Below are positions 34,775 through 48,717 of a stretch of DNA of 64,000 nt, piece by piece. Location: positions 3,968,001-4,032,000 of the forward strand of contig NC_014328.1 in assembly GCF_000143685.1 (NCBI RefSeq). Reading direction: 5' to 3'. This DNA is from Clostridium ljungdahlii DSM 13528 (GTDB lineage: Bacteria; Bacillota; Clostridia; Clostridiales; Clostridiaceae). Under the pieces are notes generated by a model. It did not search any database, was not told the DNA's origin, and was given only the letters and a program-made list of their open reading frames with translations. A program made the position numbers and the translations under genes. The stretch's first letter is position 1, and each line of letters starts with the position of its first letter.

Positions 34775-35062
34775 TTATTCTATTACCTGGGGTACTACTA
34801 TATATTCTTTAAGATTTTGTGGTGAATTATCCAGTACTTCTTTTATATCCATAGATTCTTCCACAGTATCTTCTCTAAATTTATTTTCCATGCAATATGG
34901 ATTTATAGTTATATTCACCCCATCTGTATTTAATTCATTTAAGTTTTCCATATATTTAAACATTCTATCTAGTTCTTCTATGACTTCTTTTTCTTCTTCT
35001 TCATTAAATTCCAGCTTAGCAAGCTGGGCTACATATTTCATTTCTTCTTTTTTCACTCTCAT
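34775..35062 (-). CDS. gatC: Asp/Glu-tRNA amidotransferase subunit C
   Basis: A 95-residue GatC that wraps and stabilises the GatA-GatB interface. Typical start ([20 protein letters not shown]) and [11 protein letters not shown] followed by the C-terminal VVPQVIE. GGAGATACC precedes the ATG. First gene of gatCAB, 13 bp after the class I amidotransferase gene. Confidence 0.96.
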   Translation of the reverse strand: MRVKKEEMKYVAQLAKLEFNEEEEKEVIEELDRMFKYMENLNELNTDGVNITINPYCMENKFREDTVEESMDIKEVLDNSPQNLKEYIVVPQVIE

Positions 35063-35075
35063 ATGGTATCTCCTT

Positions 35076-35801
35076 TCACTTTTTTCTCGAAACAGATACT
35101 AACTTTTTAAATATTTCAAGCATTTTGGTATTATTAGCTGCAAGTCCTTCTGGATGCCATTGAACACCAAAAATGAAGTTATCTTTTGTTTTTTCTATGG
35201 ACTCTATTACACCATCTTTGGCTACGGCACCTACTTTAAACCCTTTTGCTAAATTCTTTATACCCTGGTGATGAAAACTATTCACCATAGACTTTTCTCC
35301 AAGTATCGGATACAATATACTATCTTTTTTTACAAGTATGGTATGACCTGTAAAGCTTCTACTGGAATCTTGAGAATGTTTAATGTAAAATCCATCTTTA
35401 TCGTCAAGATCTTGATATAATGTTCCTCCAAAATATACATTTATTATTTGTAACCCTCTGCAAATGCCAAGTATCGGCTTTTTCAAGCTGCATGCTGCCT
35501 TAATGAGCTTAAAATTAAAATTATCCAGCTCATATGAAGTAAATCCCTGAGCCTTTATAGGTTCTTCTCCATATAATATGGGATTTACATCATATCCACC
35601 AGAAATAATTATTCCATCAACTCTTTTTACTTGATCAAAAATATACTCTTCATTTTCAATTACAGGAAGTATTATCGGTGAGGCCCCAGCCAAAGCTACA
35701 GATAAAACATAATCGCTATTTACATACGTCCTTTTTATACCAGGAACTGATCCGCCTCCCATTTCTAATATATTGCCAGATATTCCGATAACTGTATTCA
35801 T
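35076..35801 (-). CDS. Class I glutamine amidotransferase (peptidase C26, PuuD-like)
   Basis: A 241-residue gamma-glutamyl hydrolase-type enzyme. The triad is visible: nucleophile Cys in ILGICRGLQIINVYFGG (about 114), and His-x-Glu in FGVQWHPEG (about 218). SGGYDVNPILYGEEP is a family marker. PuuD-like enzymes cleave gamma-glutamyl compounds; here its place just before gatCAB hints at a shared transcript, though no direct role in amidation is known. ATG start. Confidence 0.88.
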   Translation of the reverse strand: MNTVIGISGNILEMGGGSVPGIKRTYVNSDYVLSVALAGASPIILPVIENEEYIFDQVKRVDGIIISGGYDVNPILYGEEPIKAQGFTSYELDNFNFKLIKAACSLKKPILGICRGLQIINVYFGGTLYQDLDDKDGFYIKHSQDSSRSFTGHTILVKKDSILYPILGEKSMVNSFHHQGIKNLAKGFKVGAVAKDGVIESIEKTKDNFIFGVQWHPEGLAANNTKMLEIFKKLVSVSRKK

Positions 35802-35935
35802 GTTTTTCCTCCCTGAAAGCTATTTCAAATTTAATATAATTTTTATAAGCATTTTTTATGCCATACATTAAAGAAAAAAATATCCTGTGGACGGCTTACT
35901 TGCGTAAGTACTGTATATTAAATAGGTTATTTAGG

Positions 35936-37969
35936 TTATAATTTTGCCCTGTTTTCAATCCATTTTAAAAAATTGTTCCCTTTCGTTGTAATTTTGCTTC
36001 CTCTTCTCCCCAAATTGCATGATATCAATGACAATTTGTTTAAAATGCTCATTATTCTTCTTATCTCAGCTTCGCTTAACCTTATATTATTTGCTTCTAA
36101 AATTTCCTTTATATTTTTTCTACCAATTCCTGACTTTAAAATTCCTTGCTCTTTAATAATTTTTAATATTGATACTGCATCAAAAATACAATTTTTGCAT
36201 TTGAGATATGCAGCTTCCTCATCAAAGTTTATATTATATTCAACCAAATAGTAAGGCAAATCTCCAATATTTACTTCATCATCGTCATTCATAATTTTTA
36301 TATAGGAAGCAACATTCTGAATTTCTCTTATATTACCCGGCCAAGAATAATTCATAAAGATTTCTATGACTTCATCAGATAATCTTATAGTCTTTTTTCT
36401 TCCCATAAAATATTTTATAAGAGAAATAATATCTTCTTTTCTTTCTCTTAAAGGTGGTATATTTATAGGCAGTACATTGATTCTATAAAATAAGTCCTCT
36501 CTAAATTGCCCTTCTTCTACCATCTGGAGTAAATTTTTATTTGTAGCTGCAATAACCCTAATATCAACATTTATAAGCCTATCAGAACCTATCCTCATTA
36601 CCTGTCTTTCCTGCAATACTCTAAGCAGTCTGGCCTGCAAAGTTAAAGGCATATCACCTATTTCATCTAAGAATATAGTTCCCATATTAGCCTGTTCAAA
36701 TAATCCAACTTTTCCTTCTTTGCGTGCCCCTGTGAAGGCCCCACTCTCATATCCAAACAATTCACTTTCTAACAAGCTTTCAGGAACTGCAGCACAATTT
36801 ATGGCAACAAAAGGCCAATTTTTTCTCAAAGATGCATTATGTATTGATTGAGCAAAAAGTTCCTTTCCAGTGCCACTCTCACCTGTTATTAAAACTGTTA
36901 AATCTGATTTTGCAACTTTATTGCTTAATTTGATGCATTCCTTTATACTGCTTGAATTTGTTTTTATAGAATTAAAATCATACCTTGCTATAAGTCCTTT
37001 ATTTGTATATTTTACTGTTAGTTTTTTTGCAAGCTGTTCTAAATACGTAACTTCATTTATACTGATATAGCATCCTTTTTTTTCTCCATAGTAGACAACA
37101 ATTTCTTTATTAACTACTATAAACTTGTCTCTATATTCTATAAGCTCATCTTTAACACTATTTTTCACAAGTAAGCATACCAAATTTTTATCCAAGACAT
37201 CTTCAATATTTTTACATTTGATATTTTTTCTTATATTAAATAACTTTTCAAAGGCATTATTGTAAAATGATATATTTCCATCTAAATCCGTAAACATTAT
37301 TCCTTCTTTAGACATATTAAGTACTGCATTCAAATCTTCATTTTTAATATAAAGTTCCTTATATTTATCTTTGATACCGCTATCTAAATTTACAATTTTT
37401 TCTGAATATTTAAACAATCTGGTATCAATCACTCTATTTTTAAGTGCTAATTTATTAGAAATATTAATAAAAGTAGATATATCAATGTGTCGATTTCCTA
37501 TATCTATAATTTTTTCAATATATTTTGGTACTCTGGAAACTTCACCAGGAGTTATTGCAAATTTTATGTTTTCATAATTTTGATTTTCGTCATAAGGTAT
37601 AAGGGTAATATTATTTACGCCTATCCTATATAATAGAGATATGGTTTCCAATGTGGCTGATTTCGCATTATTTACCACAAGAGCTTTAGTGCCCTGAGGA
37701 ATATTAAATATTTTATAAACTTCATTTTCTTTTATCGTTCTTTTAATGACTATTATATTTTTTTTATTTTTTACATATCTCTCTATTTCAATTGCTATTT
37801 CATCATTCATTATGAGTATTACATCATCGTTTATCTTATCTGTACTTTTAAGCTCATTCAAATAATAATTATTTATTACAGCAAAACCCTTATATATCTC
37901 TTCTATATTGCTTTTCAAAAATACAGCCACTAAAGAATTGCTATTTGTAACAATTCCAATAGATTTCAA
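35936..37969 (-). CDS. Sigma-54-dependent transcriptional activator with PAS and winged-helix tail
   Basis: An enhancer-binding protein. Residues about 1-180 form a PrpR_N-like sensor, then a PAS domain (GIMFTDLDGNISFYNNAFEK), an AAA+ domain with GESGTGKELF (Walker A), GAFTGA (sigma-54 contact), FLDEIGDM (Walker B) and the SWPGNIREIQN motif. The C-terminus is not a Fis HTH but a winged-helix-like segment (NIRLSEAEIRRIMSILNKLS). I start at TTG 37969 (677 aa): GGGGGTGA is six bases upstream. The longer frame to 38023 would begin inside the terminator of the upstream gene. Target operon not identified. Confidence 0.86.
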   Translation of the reverse strand: MKSIGIVTNSNSLVAVFLKSNIEEIYKGFAVINNYYLNELKSTDKINDDVILIMNDEIAIEIERYVKNKKNIIVIKRTIKENEVYKIFNIPQGTKALVVNNAKSATLETISLLYRIGVNNITLIPYDENQNYENIKFAITPGEVSRVPKYIEKIIDIGNRHIDISTFINISNKLALKNRVIDTRLFKYSEKIVNLDSGIKDKYKELYIKNEDLNAVLNMSKEGIMFTDLDGNISFYNNAFEKLFNIRKNIKCKNIEDVLDKNLVCLLVKNSVKDELIEYRDKFIVVNKEIVVYYGEKKGCYISINEVTYLEQLAKKLTVKYTNKGLIARYDFNSIKTNSSSIKECIKLSNKVAKSDLTVLITGESGTGKELFAQSIHNASLRKNWPFVAINCAAVPESLLESELFGYESGAFTGARKEGKVGLFEQANMGTIFLDEIGDMPLTLQARLLRVLQERQVMRIGSDRLINVDIRVIAATNKNLLQMVEEGQFREDLFYRINVLPINIPPLRERKEDIISLIKYFMGRKKTIRLSDEVIEIFMNYSWPGNIREIQNVASYIKIMNDDDEVNIGDLPYYLVEYNINFDEEAAYLKCKNCIFDAVSILKIIKEQGILKSGIGRKNIKEILEANNIRLSEAEIRRIMSILNKLSLISCNLGRRGSKITTKGNNFLKWIENRAKL

Positions 37970-37989
37970 TATATTCACCCCCAAGCTGT

Positions 37990-38004
37990 CGCCCATATTG
38001 GGCG
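37990..38004. promoter_or_regulatory. CGCCCA-N3-TGGGCG palindrome before the activator gene
   Basis: A GC-rich perfect inverted repeat in an AT-rich gap, between the upstream terminator and the corrected start at 37969. It could be an autoregulatory operator or a small hairpin in the mRNA leader. Confidence 0.4.
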
Positions 38005-38010
38005 CACCTA

Positions 38011-38042
38011 AAAAATGAGACAATCTACCAAAAGATTGTCTC
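38011..38042 (-). terminator. Terminator after the 89-aa membrane protein gene
   Basis: GAGACAATCT (38017-38026) and AGATTGTCTC (38033-38042) form a perfect 10-bp stem with a 6-base loop, followed on the minus strand by ATTTTTTA. Confidence 0.92.
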
Positions 38043-38049
38043 TATAATC

Positions 38050-38319
38050 TTAATAAACTTTCATATACATAAAAAACATAGTTGCGCAAGCTATCAATAC
38101 ACATGTTATAGGGTATACTATATTTCTAAAGTTAGCTCTAGAAATTATCATATTTATAGCCCAAGCTACCATAGTAACAAATATGCTCCACTGCAGCGTG
38201 CAATAATCATTAAAGTACTTTACATATGTAAAATGATATGTAGTAAGGAGCGTTAATATCAATGCCAAGATAGTAAAAATAACTCCTATCCACCCTAATA
38301 AATTTATTGTCCTTTTCAT
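38050..38319 (-). CDS. Small three-helix membrane protein (89 aa)
   Basis: An 89-residue protein with three hydrophobic segments (LLGWIGVIFTILALILTLLT; WSIFVTMVAWAINMII; IVYPITCVLIACATMFFMYM). It starts MKRTIN with basic residues inside. The gene is monocistronic, with its own terminator. No family recognised. Confidence 0.62.
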   Translation of the reverse strand: MKRTINLLGWIGVIFTILALILTLLTTYHFTYVKYFNDYCTLQWSIFVTMVAWAINMIISRANFRNIVYPITCVLIACATMFFMYMKVY

Positions 38320-38497
38320 TTTTATCCTCCACTATAGTGATCCCAAGCAAAACTTAGTAGCATATTAAAGAAAATAAGCTGCCTATAACCTAGAATCTCT
38401 ATACTATACAAATAGTTTAACTTTCATATAAAATTAAACTATTCTTATAATAATCCTTTTTTACTTCTTTGTAAATATTTATAGCATGCCTTCAAAT

Positions 38498-38626
38498 TCA
38501 CTTTTCTTTTATTATTTTAACTCCAAATCTTAATAATTCTTCTATGCTCCTTATTATATTTCCCTGTTTAAAAAATTCTATTATTCCTTTTGCCACTGCT
38601 TCTCCTACATCTTGATTTACAAACAT
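38498..38626 (-). pseudogene. Short ORF (42 aa), possible remnant of an N-acetylmuramoyl-L-alanine amidase C-terminus
   Basis: In the 353-bp gap before ligA, ATG 38626 opens 42 codons (FVNQDVGEAVAKGIIEFFKQ, then GNIIRSIEELLRFG). The first part resembles the last helix of amidase_3 enzymes (x-EAVA-x-GI). An in-frame stop directly precedes the ATG and no ribosome site is seen, so it is more likely a relic than a gene. The remainder of the gap (38320-38497) shows nothing clear. Confidence 0.3.
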
Positions 38627-38672
38627 TTAATAATTAGCAAAATTAATAAAATGTTATATCTTATTTAGTGAC

Positions 38673-42940
<4,268 letters not shown>

Positions 42941-43107
42941 AACATTCACTCCTGTTTGTTTATCTCCTCTAATTTAAAGTAGATACAGAGATACTTCCTG
43001 TTTAATATTATAACATTCTACAATTAATTTAATCATGAAAAGCATAAAAAATGTGCTGATATTTTTATCAACACACAAAAAAAATTTATTTGTACTGATT
43101 GAATATA

Positions 43108-43401
43108 TTATTTTAGTCTTCCTAAAACTATCTTATAACCATCACTTCCATAATTCAAACACCTATTAACCCTACTTATGGTAGCAGTACTTGCCCCTGT
43201 TGCAGCTGCAATGTCCAAATATGTTTTTTTGTTTTTCAACATTTTAGCTACCTGAAGCCTCTGTTCTAATGCCTTTATTTCATTTATAGTACATATATCC
43301 TCAAAGAATCTATAACACTCTTCTTTTGTCTTTAAAGACAATACTGCCTCACACAAGTAATCCATTTCTTTACTCTGTAATTTAGATTTATATTCTTCCA
43401 T
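43108..43401 (-). CDS. yerC: YerC/TrpR-like DNA-binding protein
   Basis: A 97-residue protein of the YerC/YecD family with a Trp-repressor-like HTH: LEQRLQVAKMLKNKKTYLDI, then AAATGASTATISRVNRCL. Upstream helices have FFEDICTINEIKAL. The family sits before pcrA in many Firmicutes, as here. Its operator is unknown. Confidence 0.9.
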   Translation of the reverse strand: MEEYKSKLQSKEMDYLCEAVLSLKTKEECYRFFEDICTINEIKALEQRLQVAKMLKNKKTYLDIAAATGASTATISRVNRCLNYGSDGYKIVLGRLK

Positions 43402-43504
43402 GAACTACACTCCTTATTCATGTACATTTAATGTTAATATTCCCCCTTTAATTTTATCACGTATTAAAACATTAATCTATAAAATTGTAGATAATTAAAT
43501 TCAA

Positions 43505-43545
43505 AAAAGCAAAAACAGCCCATTGGGGCATGGACTGTTTTGCTC
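43505..43545 (-). terminator. Terminator after the pseudouridine synthase gene
   Basis: On the minus strand AAAACAGTCCAT pairs with ATGGGCTGTTTT, followed by TGCTTTTTTGA. It lies 150 bp past the stop codon. Confidence 0.82.
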
Positions 43546-43693
43546 ATAAATAAAAAGGGGGCTATTCATTCCTTTTATTTATCCTTGCAACTTAATTATA
43601 GTAAAACTTGAATAAAATATCAAGTAAAATCTGATACATTTATGCACATATAATTGTAAATTTAATATAATTATGATTGAATTTAATTCATAT

Positions 43694-44410
43694 TTAAATT
43701 CTTTTTATACTTTCAATCTCATTTTTAGATAATTCCCTATATTGTCCTAAATTTAGATCTTTATCCAAATCTATAGGTCCAAATTTTATTCTCTTTAAAT
43801 AAACTACATTTTTTCCTAATGCATTGAACATTCTTTTAACTTGATGAAACTTTCCTTCTTGTATAGTAACTTCTACCTTAGCACCATCTTCATCTGATTC
43901 TATAATATGTAGTTTACCAGGTAAACATTTATAACCATCTTTTAGTTGTATTCCTTTTTTAAACCTATTTACATCTCTTTCATCTAAATACTTATCTATT
44001 TCAGCATAGTAAACTTTATCTACATGATTTTTAGGGGATATCATCCTGTGATTTAGCTCACCATCATTTGTAATAAGTAAAAGTCCTTCTGTATCTTTAT
44101 CTAGCCTTCCTACTGGAAATGGCTTAAATGCCTGGTACTCAGGCTCTAAAATGTCTATAACCGTTTCATCATAATTGTCAAAAGTTGCTGACACTACTCC
44201 TTGAGGCTTATTCATTAATAAATATATATTTTTTTTGTACTCTACAACATTACCTCCAACTTCTATTGTGCTTTTATCAGGATCTATTTTCATGGAACTA
44301 TCTTTTATAACAGTTCCATTTATTTTTACTTCTCCATTTTTTACTACAGCTTTTATCTCTTTTCTCGTTCCAAAGCCTAAATTTGCTAAAATCTTGTCTA
44401 TTCTATCCAT
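43694..44410 (-). CDS. RsuA/RluB-type rRNA pseudouridine synthase
   Basis: A 238-residue enzyme that isomerises uridine in ribosomal RNA. Residues 1-55 form an S4 RNA-binding domain (RIDKILANLGFGTRKEIKAV), followed by YLLMNKPQGVVSA and the catalytic Asp in PVGRLDKDTEGLLLITNDG. Its end is KFHQVKRMFNALGKNVVYLK. GGAGGCGG before the ATG at 44410 decides the start. Whether it modifies 16S or 23S RNA cannot be told from sequence alone. Confidence 0.92.
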   Translation of the reverse strand: MDRIDKILANLGFGTRKEIKAVVKNGEVKINGTVIKDSSMKIDPDKSTIEVGGNVVEYKKNIYLLMNKPQGVVSATFDNYDETVIDILEPEYQAFKPFPVGRLDKDTEGLLLITNDGELNHRMISPKNHVDKVYYAEIDKYLDERDVNRFKKGIQLKDGYKCLPGKLHIIESDEDGAKVEVTIQEGKFHQVKRMFNALGKNVVYLKRIKFGPIDLDKDLNLGQYRELSKNEIESIKRI

Positions 44411-44625
44411 ATTTCCGCCTCCTCTCATATATTATACCCTTTTCTGCATTTATAAAAAATATACTATTATAATTAATAGTTATGGGCAATTTTCTTTCGT
44501 TAAGATTTTTCGCAGCGTAGTGGAGAAAAACCTTCATTCACTATTCACTTTTAATTATTAAGTTTTAGTTCAAAATTCAGATAATTGGCTTAATTTATGC
44601 ATAAGTAGAGTTCTTGGCACCACAC

Positions 44626-44666
44626 AAAAATACAGGATATTAATATATTTTACTAATATCCTGTAT
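44626..44666 (-). terminator. Terminator after the lytic transglycosylase gene
   Basis: ATACAGGATATTA (44630-44642) and TAATATCCTGTAT (44654-44666) are perfect 13-bp arms, followed on the minus strand by TTTTTG. The rest of the 295-bp gap to 44410 shows no gene. Confidence 0.88.
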
Positions 44667-44723
44667 CTTGCATAATTAAATATTTATTGCAATTTTATTC
44701 AAATATCATTAGAGAAAGTCGTA

Positions 44724-45398
44724 CTATTTTCCGTAATATTTCATAACTTTTTGTACATAATCTCTCGTTTCATAAGGTAACCTTGAAATACCTGAAACAC
44801 TGCTAACACCCCTAGACTGCAAAGTGCCGGGACCCGCATTGTATGCAGCTAGTGCAAGTTCCTTGTTATTTCCATACATATTAAGCATTTCTTTTAAGTA
44901 TTTGGTACCTCCATCTACATTCTGATCTATGTTATATGGGTCATTGACCCCAAGTTCACTAGCAGTACCTGGCATAAGCTGCATAAGTCCTTCAGCTCCT
45001 GCACCAGACGTAGAATTTGGATTAAAATCAGATTCTTGCTTTATAACTGCCTTTATTAAATTAGCATCAACTCCATATTTTCTTGAAGCATTTGCAATTG
45101 CCTGATCAATACTTGCAGATCCACTCTGTATGTCACTTTTTACACTATTATAAACAGTATTTAACCTTTGTCCTGCCCCATATCCTAGTTTACTAAGATC
45201 TTCTTGTCCCAAGTTTAATTTAGACAAGTCAATATTTCCACTGCTGTCTGATAATGCTTTAGTTAAGCTTTCCATTACAAGTTGAAAGGAATCAGAATCT
45301 CCAAAGGCTTGTTTTAATATTTGAGTCATCATCTCATATTGTAATACTTTTTGAAGATTTGTATTTTGATTCTCATTACTTACGTTATTTACACTCAT
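44724..45398 (-). CDS. Lytic transglycosylase (SLT domain)
   Basis: A 224-residue protein with a C-terminal SLT/goose-lysozyme-like domain: [20 protein letters not shown] with the catalytic Glu, [20 protein letters not shown] and [14 protein letters not shown]. It cleaves the glycan backbone with anhydro-muramic acid formation. There is no signal peptide; the N-terminal 100 residues are polar and helical, as in clostridial enzymes linked to flagellar or tail assembly. ATG 45398 with AGGTGAAAAA upstream. Confidence 0.9.
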   Translation of the reverse strand: MSVNNVSNENQNTNLQKVLQYEMMTQILKQAFGDSDSFQLVMESLTKALSDSSGNIDLSKLNLGQEDLSKLGYGAGQRLNTVYNSVKSDIQSGSASIDQAIANASRKYGVDANLIKAVIKQESDFNPNSTSGAGAEGLMQLMPGTASELGVNDPYNIDQNVDGGTKYLKEMLNMYGNNKELALAAYNAGPGTLQSRGVSSVSGISRLPYETRDYVQKVMKYYGK

Positions 45399-45467
45399 TT
45401 TTTCACCTGCTTAAAAACATAATCTACTCATTTTCATCGTGTTAATATGTGATAACTTTATAGCTAT

Positions 45468-47093
45468 TCAATTAACTTTAAAGGAAAATATGGTATAATC
45501 TTCATAAAACACTTTATTGTACTGACTTTTACTAAGTACAAGCACTTTATATTCGTCTTTTTCAAAGGGAATAAATGTATAGTAATTTTTTTTACTATAG
45601 TTTTGAACTAAATTCCAATCCCCTTTCTCCATTATATAAAATTCATATAGTACATCTTTACCTCCTTCACTATGAGCTGTAAATATAACTGATTTATTAC
45701 ATAAAAAATCTGCATTGTCACAGGTTATTCTCGTATTTGTTACAGGTAGTGCTTCATTTACTTTAATTGTAACTTCTTTTTTGCAATCAAATTCTCTGGT
45801 CCCTTTAACATTCTTTGCAAGTATATCCACCTTATATCTACCACTGTATTTTGGCGTAAACACATAGGTCTTTTCTCTCACAAAATCCGTCTCTTCCACC
45901 TGGTGATTATTTATACTAAGCACATACTTCATAAGCACATTTGTAGTATTTTGAACTATACAATTTATAGAAATTTTATCTCCTACTAAATAATACTCCC
46001 TTAATGGATACAGCACATAATCAATTGCAGCAGGTATATAGCTTAGAACCGTTATATTTATTATAGAATGACAGTCATATTCTCTCTTTGAATATTTATC
46101 TTTTACTCTAACTTCCAGCTCATAATTTCCTTCTTTTTTAGGAATAAATTTCATGTGTTTATTTTTACAATAATTTATTTTATATAACTCTGCTGCCTTT
46201 TCCCTCATTATAAATGAGTATCTAAGGTCTACTCCTCCTGATGCTTCTACCTCTACATTAATATTTTCATTTATTAACACATGATCATTTTTATCCATTA
46301 AAACTTTTTCAATTTTTACAGGTTCATCGCTTCTCTCATCTATAACATAATTTAAATGTTCCATAGCCTCATAACTTCCCTGAAAGGATTTATCCTTCAC
46401 CATCAAAGTTATCTTGTAATCTCCTGGCGCCTTACTTTCCCAAACATAACTATTAGAATGAGTATATCCAGAATCCTCGCTGGATTTTCCATAAATTATA
46501 TACCTGTATAAAACATCTCTTCCACCTATAGTTTCCGACTTTAAAGTTACTTTTGTCCCACATAATTGTGGATAATTTATATCTGTAATAAAATTTTTTA
46601 TATAAATTTTACTGTACTTTTTAACTTCAAAATTAAGCATAGCCCTATCGTCAAATTTATTTTGGGAGTACATATCTTTTACCATACACAAGAGCTTGTA
46701 CTCACCGCTCTTATGTTCCACATAACTTACTGTCCTCTTGGTAGAATAATTTTGTATACACTGTACCTGTCCATTAGAACTTATTTTAAAAAATTTATAA
46801 AGTATAGTTCTATCTACATCATACTGTGCATCTACTTGAAAAGTAAGTTCAGAATCTACTAAAATTTCTCCAGTCAGGCACTTAAAATCCATTATCTTAA
46901 TTTCTTTTAGAGGAAACACCTGAAATTCTTCAATTTTAAAGTCATCATATTTGTTTTTTGAATCTACATTTTTACATTCTACTAGTATTTCACATTTTCC
47001 ATCACTTTTAACTGTCCAGGAAAGCGTATTTTCAGCACAATAGTCTTTTATCATTTCCCATTCATCTTTTATCTTTATCCAGTATCTAAACAT
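45468..47093 (-). pseudogene. 3' part of a Y_Y_Y-repeat protein gene split by a 4.6-kb insertion
   Basis: The last 541 codons of a protein built of about 95-residue beta-sandwich repeats. Each repeat ends in a triple-tyrosine-type strand (GEYKLLCMVKD; GDYKITLMVKD; GNYELEVRVKD; GRYKVDILAKN; DEYKVLVLSKS). The open frame begins with TTG 47117, but codons before 47093 are foreign. Joining codon ATG 47091-47093 to the fragment ending at 51687-51689 gives continuous KMPS-MFRYW in one frame, a 667-residue protein. A shortened protein may still be made. Confidence 0.88.
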
Positions 47094-47163
47094 AAGAGAC
47101 CAGCTATGAGAAGTCAATAGATTTTATAAAAAAATTTGTAATATGTTTAAAATATATAAATAC

Positions 47164-47197
47164 TTTAATTCGCAAGAGTAAGATTTTGCGAATTAAA
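47164..47197. repeat. 12-bp perfect inverted repeat near the left end of the insertion
   Basis: TTTAATTCGCAA (47164-47175) and TTGCGAATTAAA (47186-47197) flank a 10-base loop, about 70 bp inside the left junction. No T-run follows on either strand. Confidence 0.6.
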
Positions 47198-47206
47198 AAT
47201 ATTAAC

Positions 47207-47235
47207 TTGATTTAAACCCACTACTATGCTAAATT
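47207..47235 (+). promoter_or_regulatory. Promoter of the guanidine riboswitch transcript
   Basis: TTGATT (47207-47212) and TAAATT (47230-47235) are 17 bp apart, about 50 bp before the aptamer. Confidence 0.55.
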
Positions 47236-47289
47236 AGATTTATAAGTTGTAACTTATAAATTATAAAAAAGTTTATATATTTGAGTTTT

Positions 47290-47375
47290 CTAGGGTTCCG
47301 CAGTTTGTAACTGGCTGGTCCGAGAGGAAGCGCACATTTAATTGTGTACACGGAAGGATAAAAGCCTGGGAGATA
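47290..47375 (+). promoter_or_regulatory. Guanidine-I riboswitch (ykkC leader)
   Basis: The conserved blocks of the ykkC motif occur in order: CTAGGGTTCCG, ACTGGCTGGTCCGAGAG, a variable hairpin, then ACACGGAAGGATAAAAGCC with TGGGAGA. The class senses guanidinium and turns on exporters. The next gene is an SMR transporter, the usual partner. Confidence 0.92.
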
Positions 47376-47408
47376 TTTTTGTAATATTTCCTTAGGCTTT
47401 TTGTTTTA
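47361..47408 (+). terminator. Riboswitch expression-platform terminator
   Basis: AAAGCCT (47361-47367) shares bases with the aptamer and pairs with AGGCTTT (47394-47400), followed by TTGTTTTATTTT. Ligand binding would free the transcript from this stop. Confidence 0.82.
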
Positions 47409-47479
47409 TTTTCTTTTAAATAAGCCATGAAATATTACTATACTAATCTTAATTAATAAAATTTAGGGAGGTAAAGTTT

Positions 47480-47800
47480 ATGGAATGGATTTATTTAGTT
47501 ATAGCAGGTTTTTTCGAAATAAGCTGGGCAATAGGGCTGAAGTACTCGCAGGGATTTACAAAAATATTACCTAGCATCCTAACTGTTATAGGAATGATTG
47601 CAAGCTTCTATTTTTTATCATTGTCTTTAAAAAGATTACCATTAGGCAATGCATATGCAATTTGGACAGGGATAGGAACTGTTGGCACTGTAGTGTTAGG
47701 TGTTATTTTATTTAAAGAACCAATTAATGTAATGCGTATGAGTTGTATTGTATTTATAGTTCTTGGAATCGTTGGTTTAAAATTAATATCAATAGACTAA
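47480..47800 (+). CDS. SMR-family guanidinium exporter (SugE/Gdx-like)
   Basis: A 106-residue, four-helix small multidrug resistance protein. It has the essential Glu in AGFFEISWAIGLKYS (E13) and the Gdx-type pattern GLKYS, LPLGNAYAIWTGIGTVGTVV and GLKLISID at the end. Gdx proteins export guanidinium in exchange for protons, working as antiparallel dimers in the membrane. Control by the guanidine-I riboswitch agrees with this. AGGGAGG precedes ATG 47480. Confidence 0.92.
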   Translation: MEWIYLVIAGFFEISWAIGLKYSQGFTKILPSILTVIGMIASFYFLSLSLKRLPLGNAYAIWTGIGTVGTVVLGVILFKEPINVMRMSCIVFIVLGIVGLKLISID

Positions 47801-47909
47801 TAATTGTATATAGCTTATAAATAACAAAAATAAATATAATTTTAATTAAAGAAAAGTGATAAGAAGAAAATATGCAGTTATTTAGCTTTAATATGAAGGA
47901 GGAATTTTA

Positions 47910-48617
47910 ATGAAAAAGTTTGTTATTGAAGATGATTTTTGGAGTCTGTTTCCAGGTGCAAGGATAGGAATTATAGTTTGTCATGGCATAGATAACTTTA
48001 TAAAAGATGAAGATCAATACAAGAATATGATTAGTAAGTCAGAAAAGGAAGCATTAAAATATTTGGAGAATGTAGAATTCAGCAGCAATGAAGTCATAAA
48101 AGTATGGAGAGAAGCCTTCCAAAAGTTTAAAACAAAGAAAGGTGCAAGATCATCTATTGAAGCATTGTTAAAACGAGTTGATAAAGGAACTCATATAGGA
48201 ACTATTAATCCGCTAGTTGATATTTACAATTCTATTTCTTTAACATATGCATTGCCTTGTGGTGGAGAGGATATGGATAAATTTGCTGGTGATATAAGAT
48301 TGACTAAGGCAGTTGGAGATGAAAGCTTTATTACATTAGGAACAGATGAGAGTGCACTACCATATGAAGGTGAAATAGTATATAAAGATAACGAAGGAGC
48401 AATTTGCAGATGTTTTAATTGGCGTGAATCAGTAAGAACAATGCTCACTGAAAATACAAGGAATGCTTTTTTGTGCATTGAATTAGTTGATGAGAGAAGA
48501 GTTAAAGATTTTGAGAATGCTTTAAAAGATTTAGCAAAAATAGTACAGGATAATTTAGGTGGAACGTGCAAGATTTCAATTCTTGATATTAACAATAAAG
48601 AAGTATTAATAGATTAA
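47910..48617 (+). CDS. B3/4-domain protein (PheRS beta-subunit-like)
   Basis: A 235-residue B3/4-domain protein. It starts with a short barrel strand (FVIEDDFWSLFPGARIGIIV), then VWREAFQKFKTKKGARSSIE, LLKRVDKGTHIGTINPLVDI and the catalytic-like YALPCGGEDMDKF. B3/4 domains of PheRS hydrolyse mischarged tRNA; free-standing relatives are thought to have editing or amino-acid-related roles. AAGGAGG sits before ATG 47910, 109 bp after the exporter. Confidence 0.82.
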   Translation: MKKFVIEDDFWSLFPGARIGIIVCHGIDNFIKDEDQYKNMISKSEKEALKYLENVEFSSNEVIKVWREAFQKFKTKKGARSSIEALLKRVDKGTHIGTINPLVDIYNSISLTYALPCGGEDMDKFAGDIRLTKAVGDESFITLGTDESALPYEGEIVYKDNEGAICRCFNWRESVRTMLTENTRNAFLCIELVDERRVKDFENALKDLAKIVQDNLGGTCKISILDINNKEVLID

Positions 48618-48717
48618 TTTGAGGTTAAAGGTCTAAATGACCTTTAACGAGTAACTCGTGAGCGAAAGCGGTCAGGATTGCTTGTCCCATGGTTATACGA
48701 AAGGAGAAAAAAAGGTA

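Noticed and set aside
37970..38023. Longer N-terminus for the sigma-54 activator (start at 38023)
   Set aside because: Its first codons lie inside the terminator of the upstream gene, and GGGGGTGA points to TTG 37969.
48658..48717. Longer N-terminus for the radical SAM gene
   Set aside because: The best ribosome site lies inside this stretch and the residues do not fit the family start.
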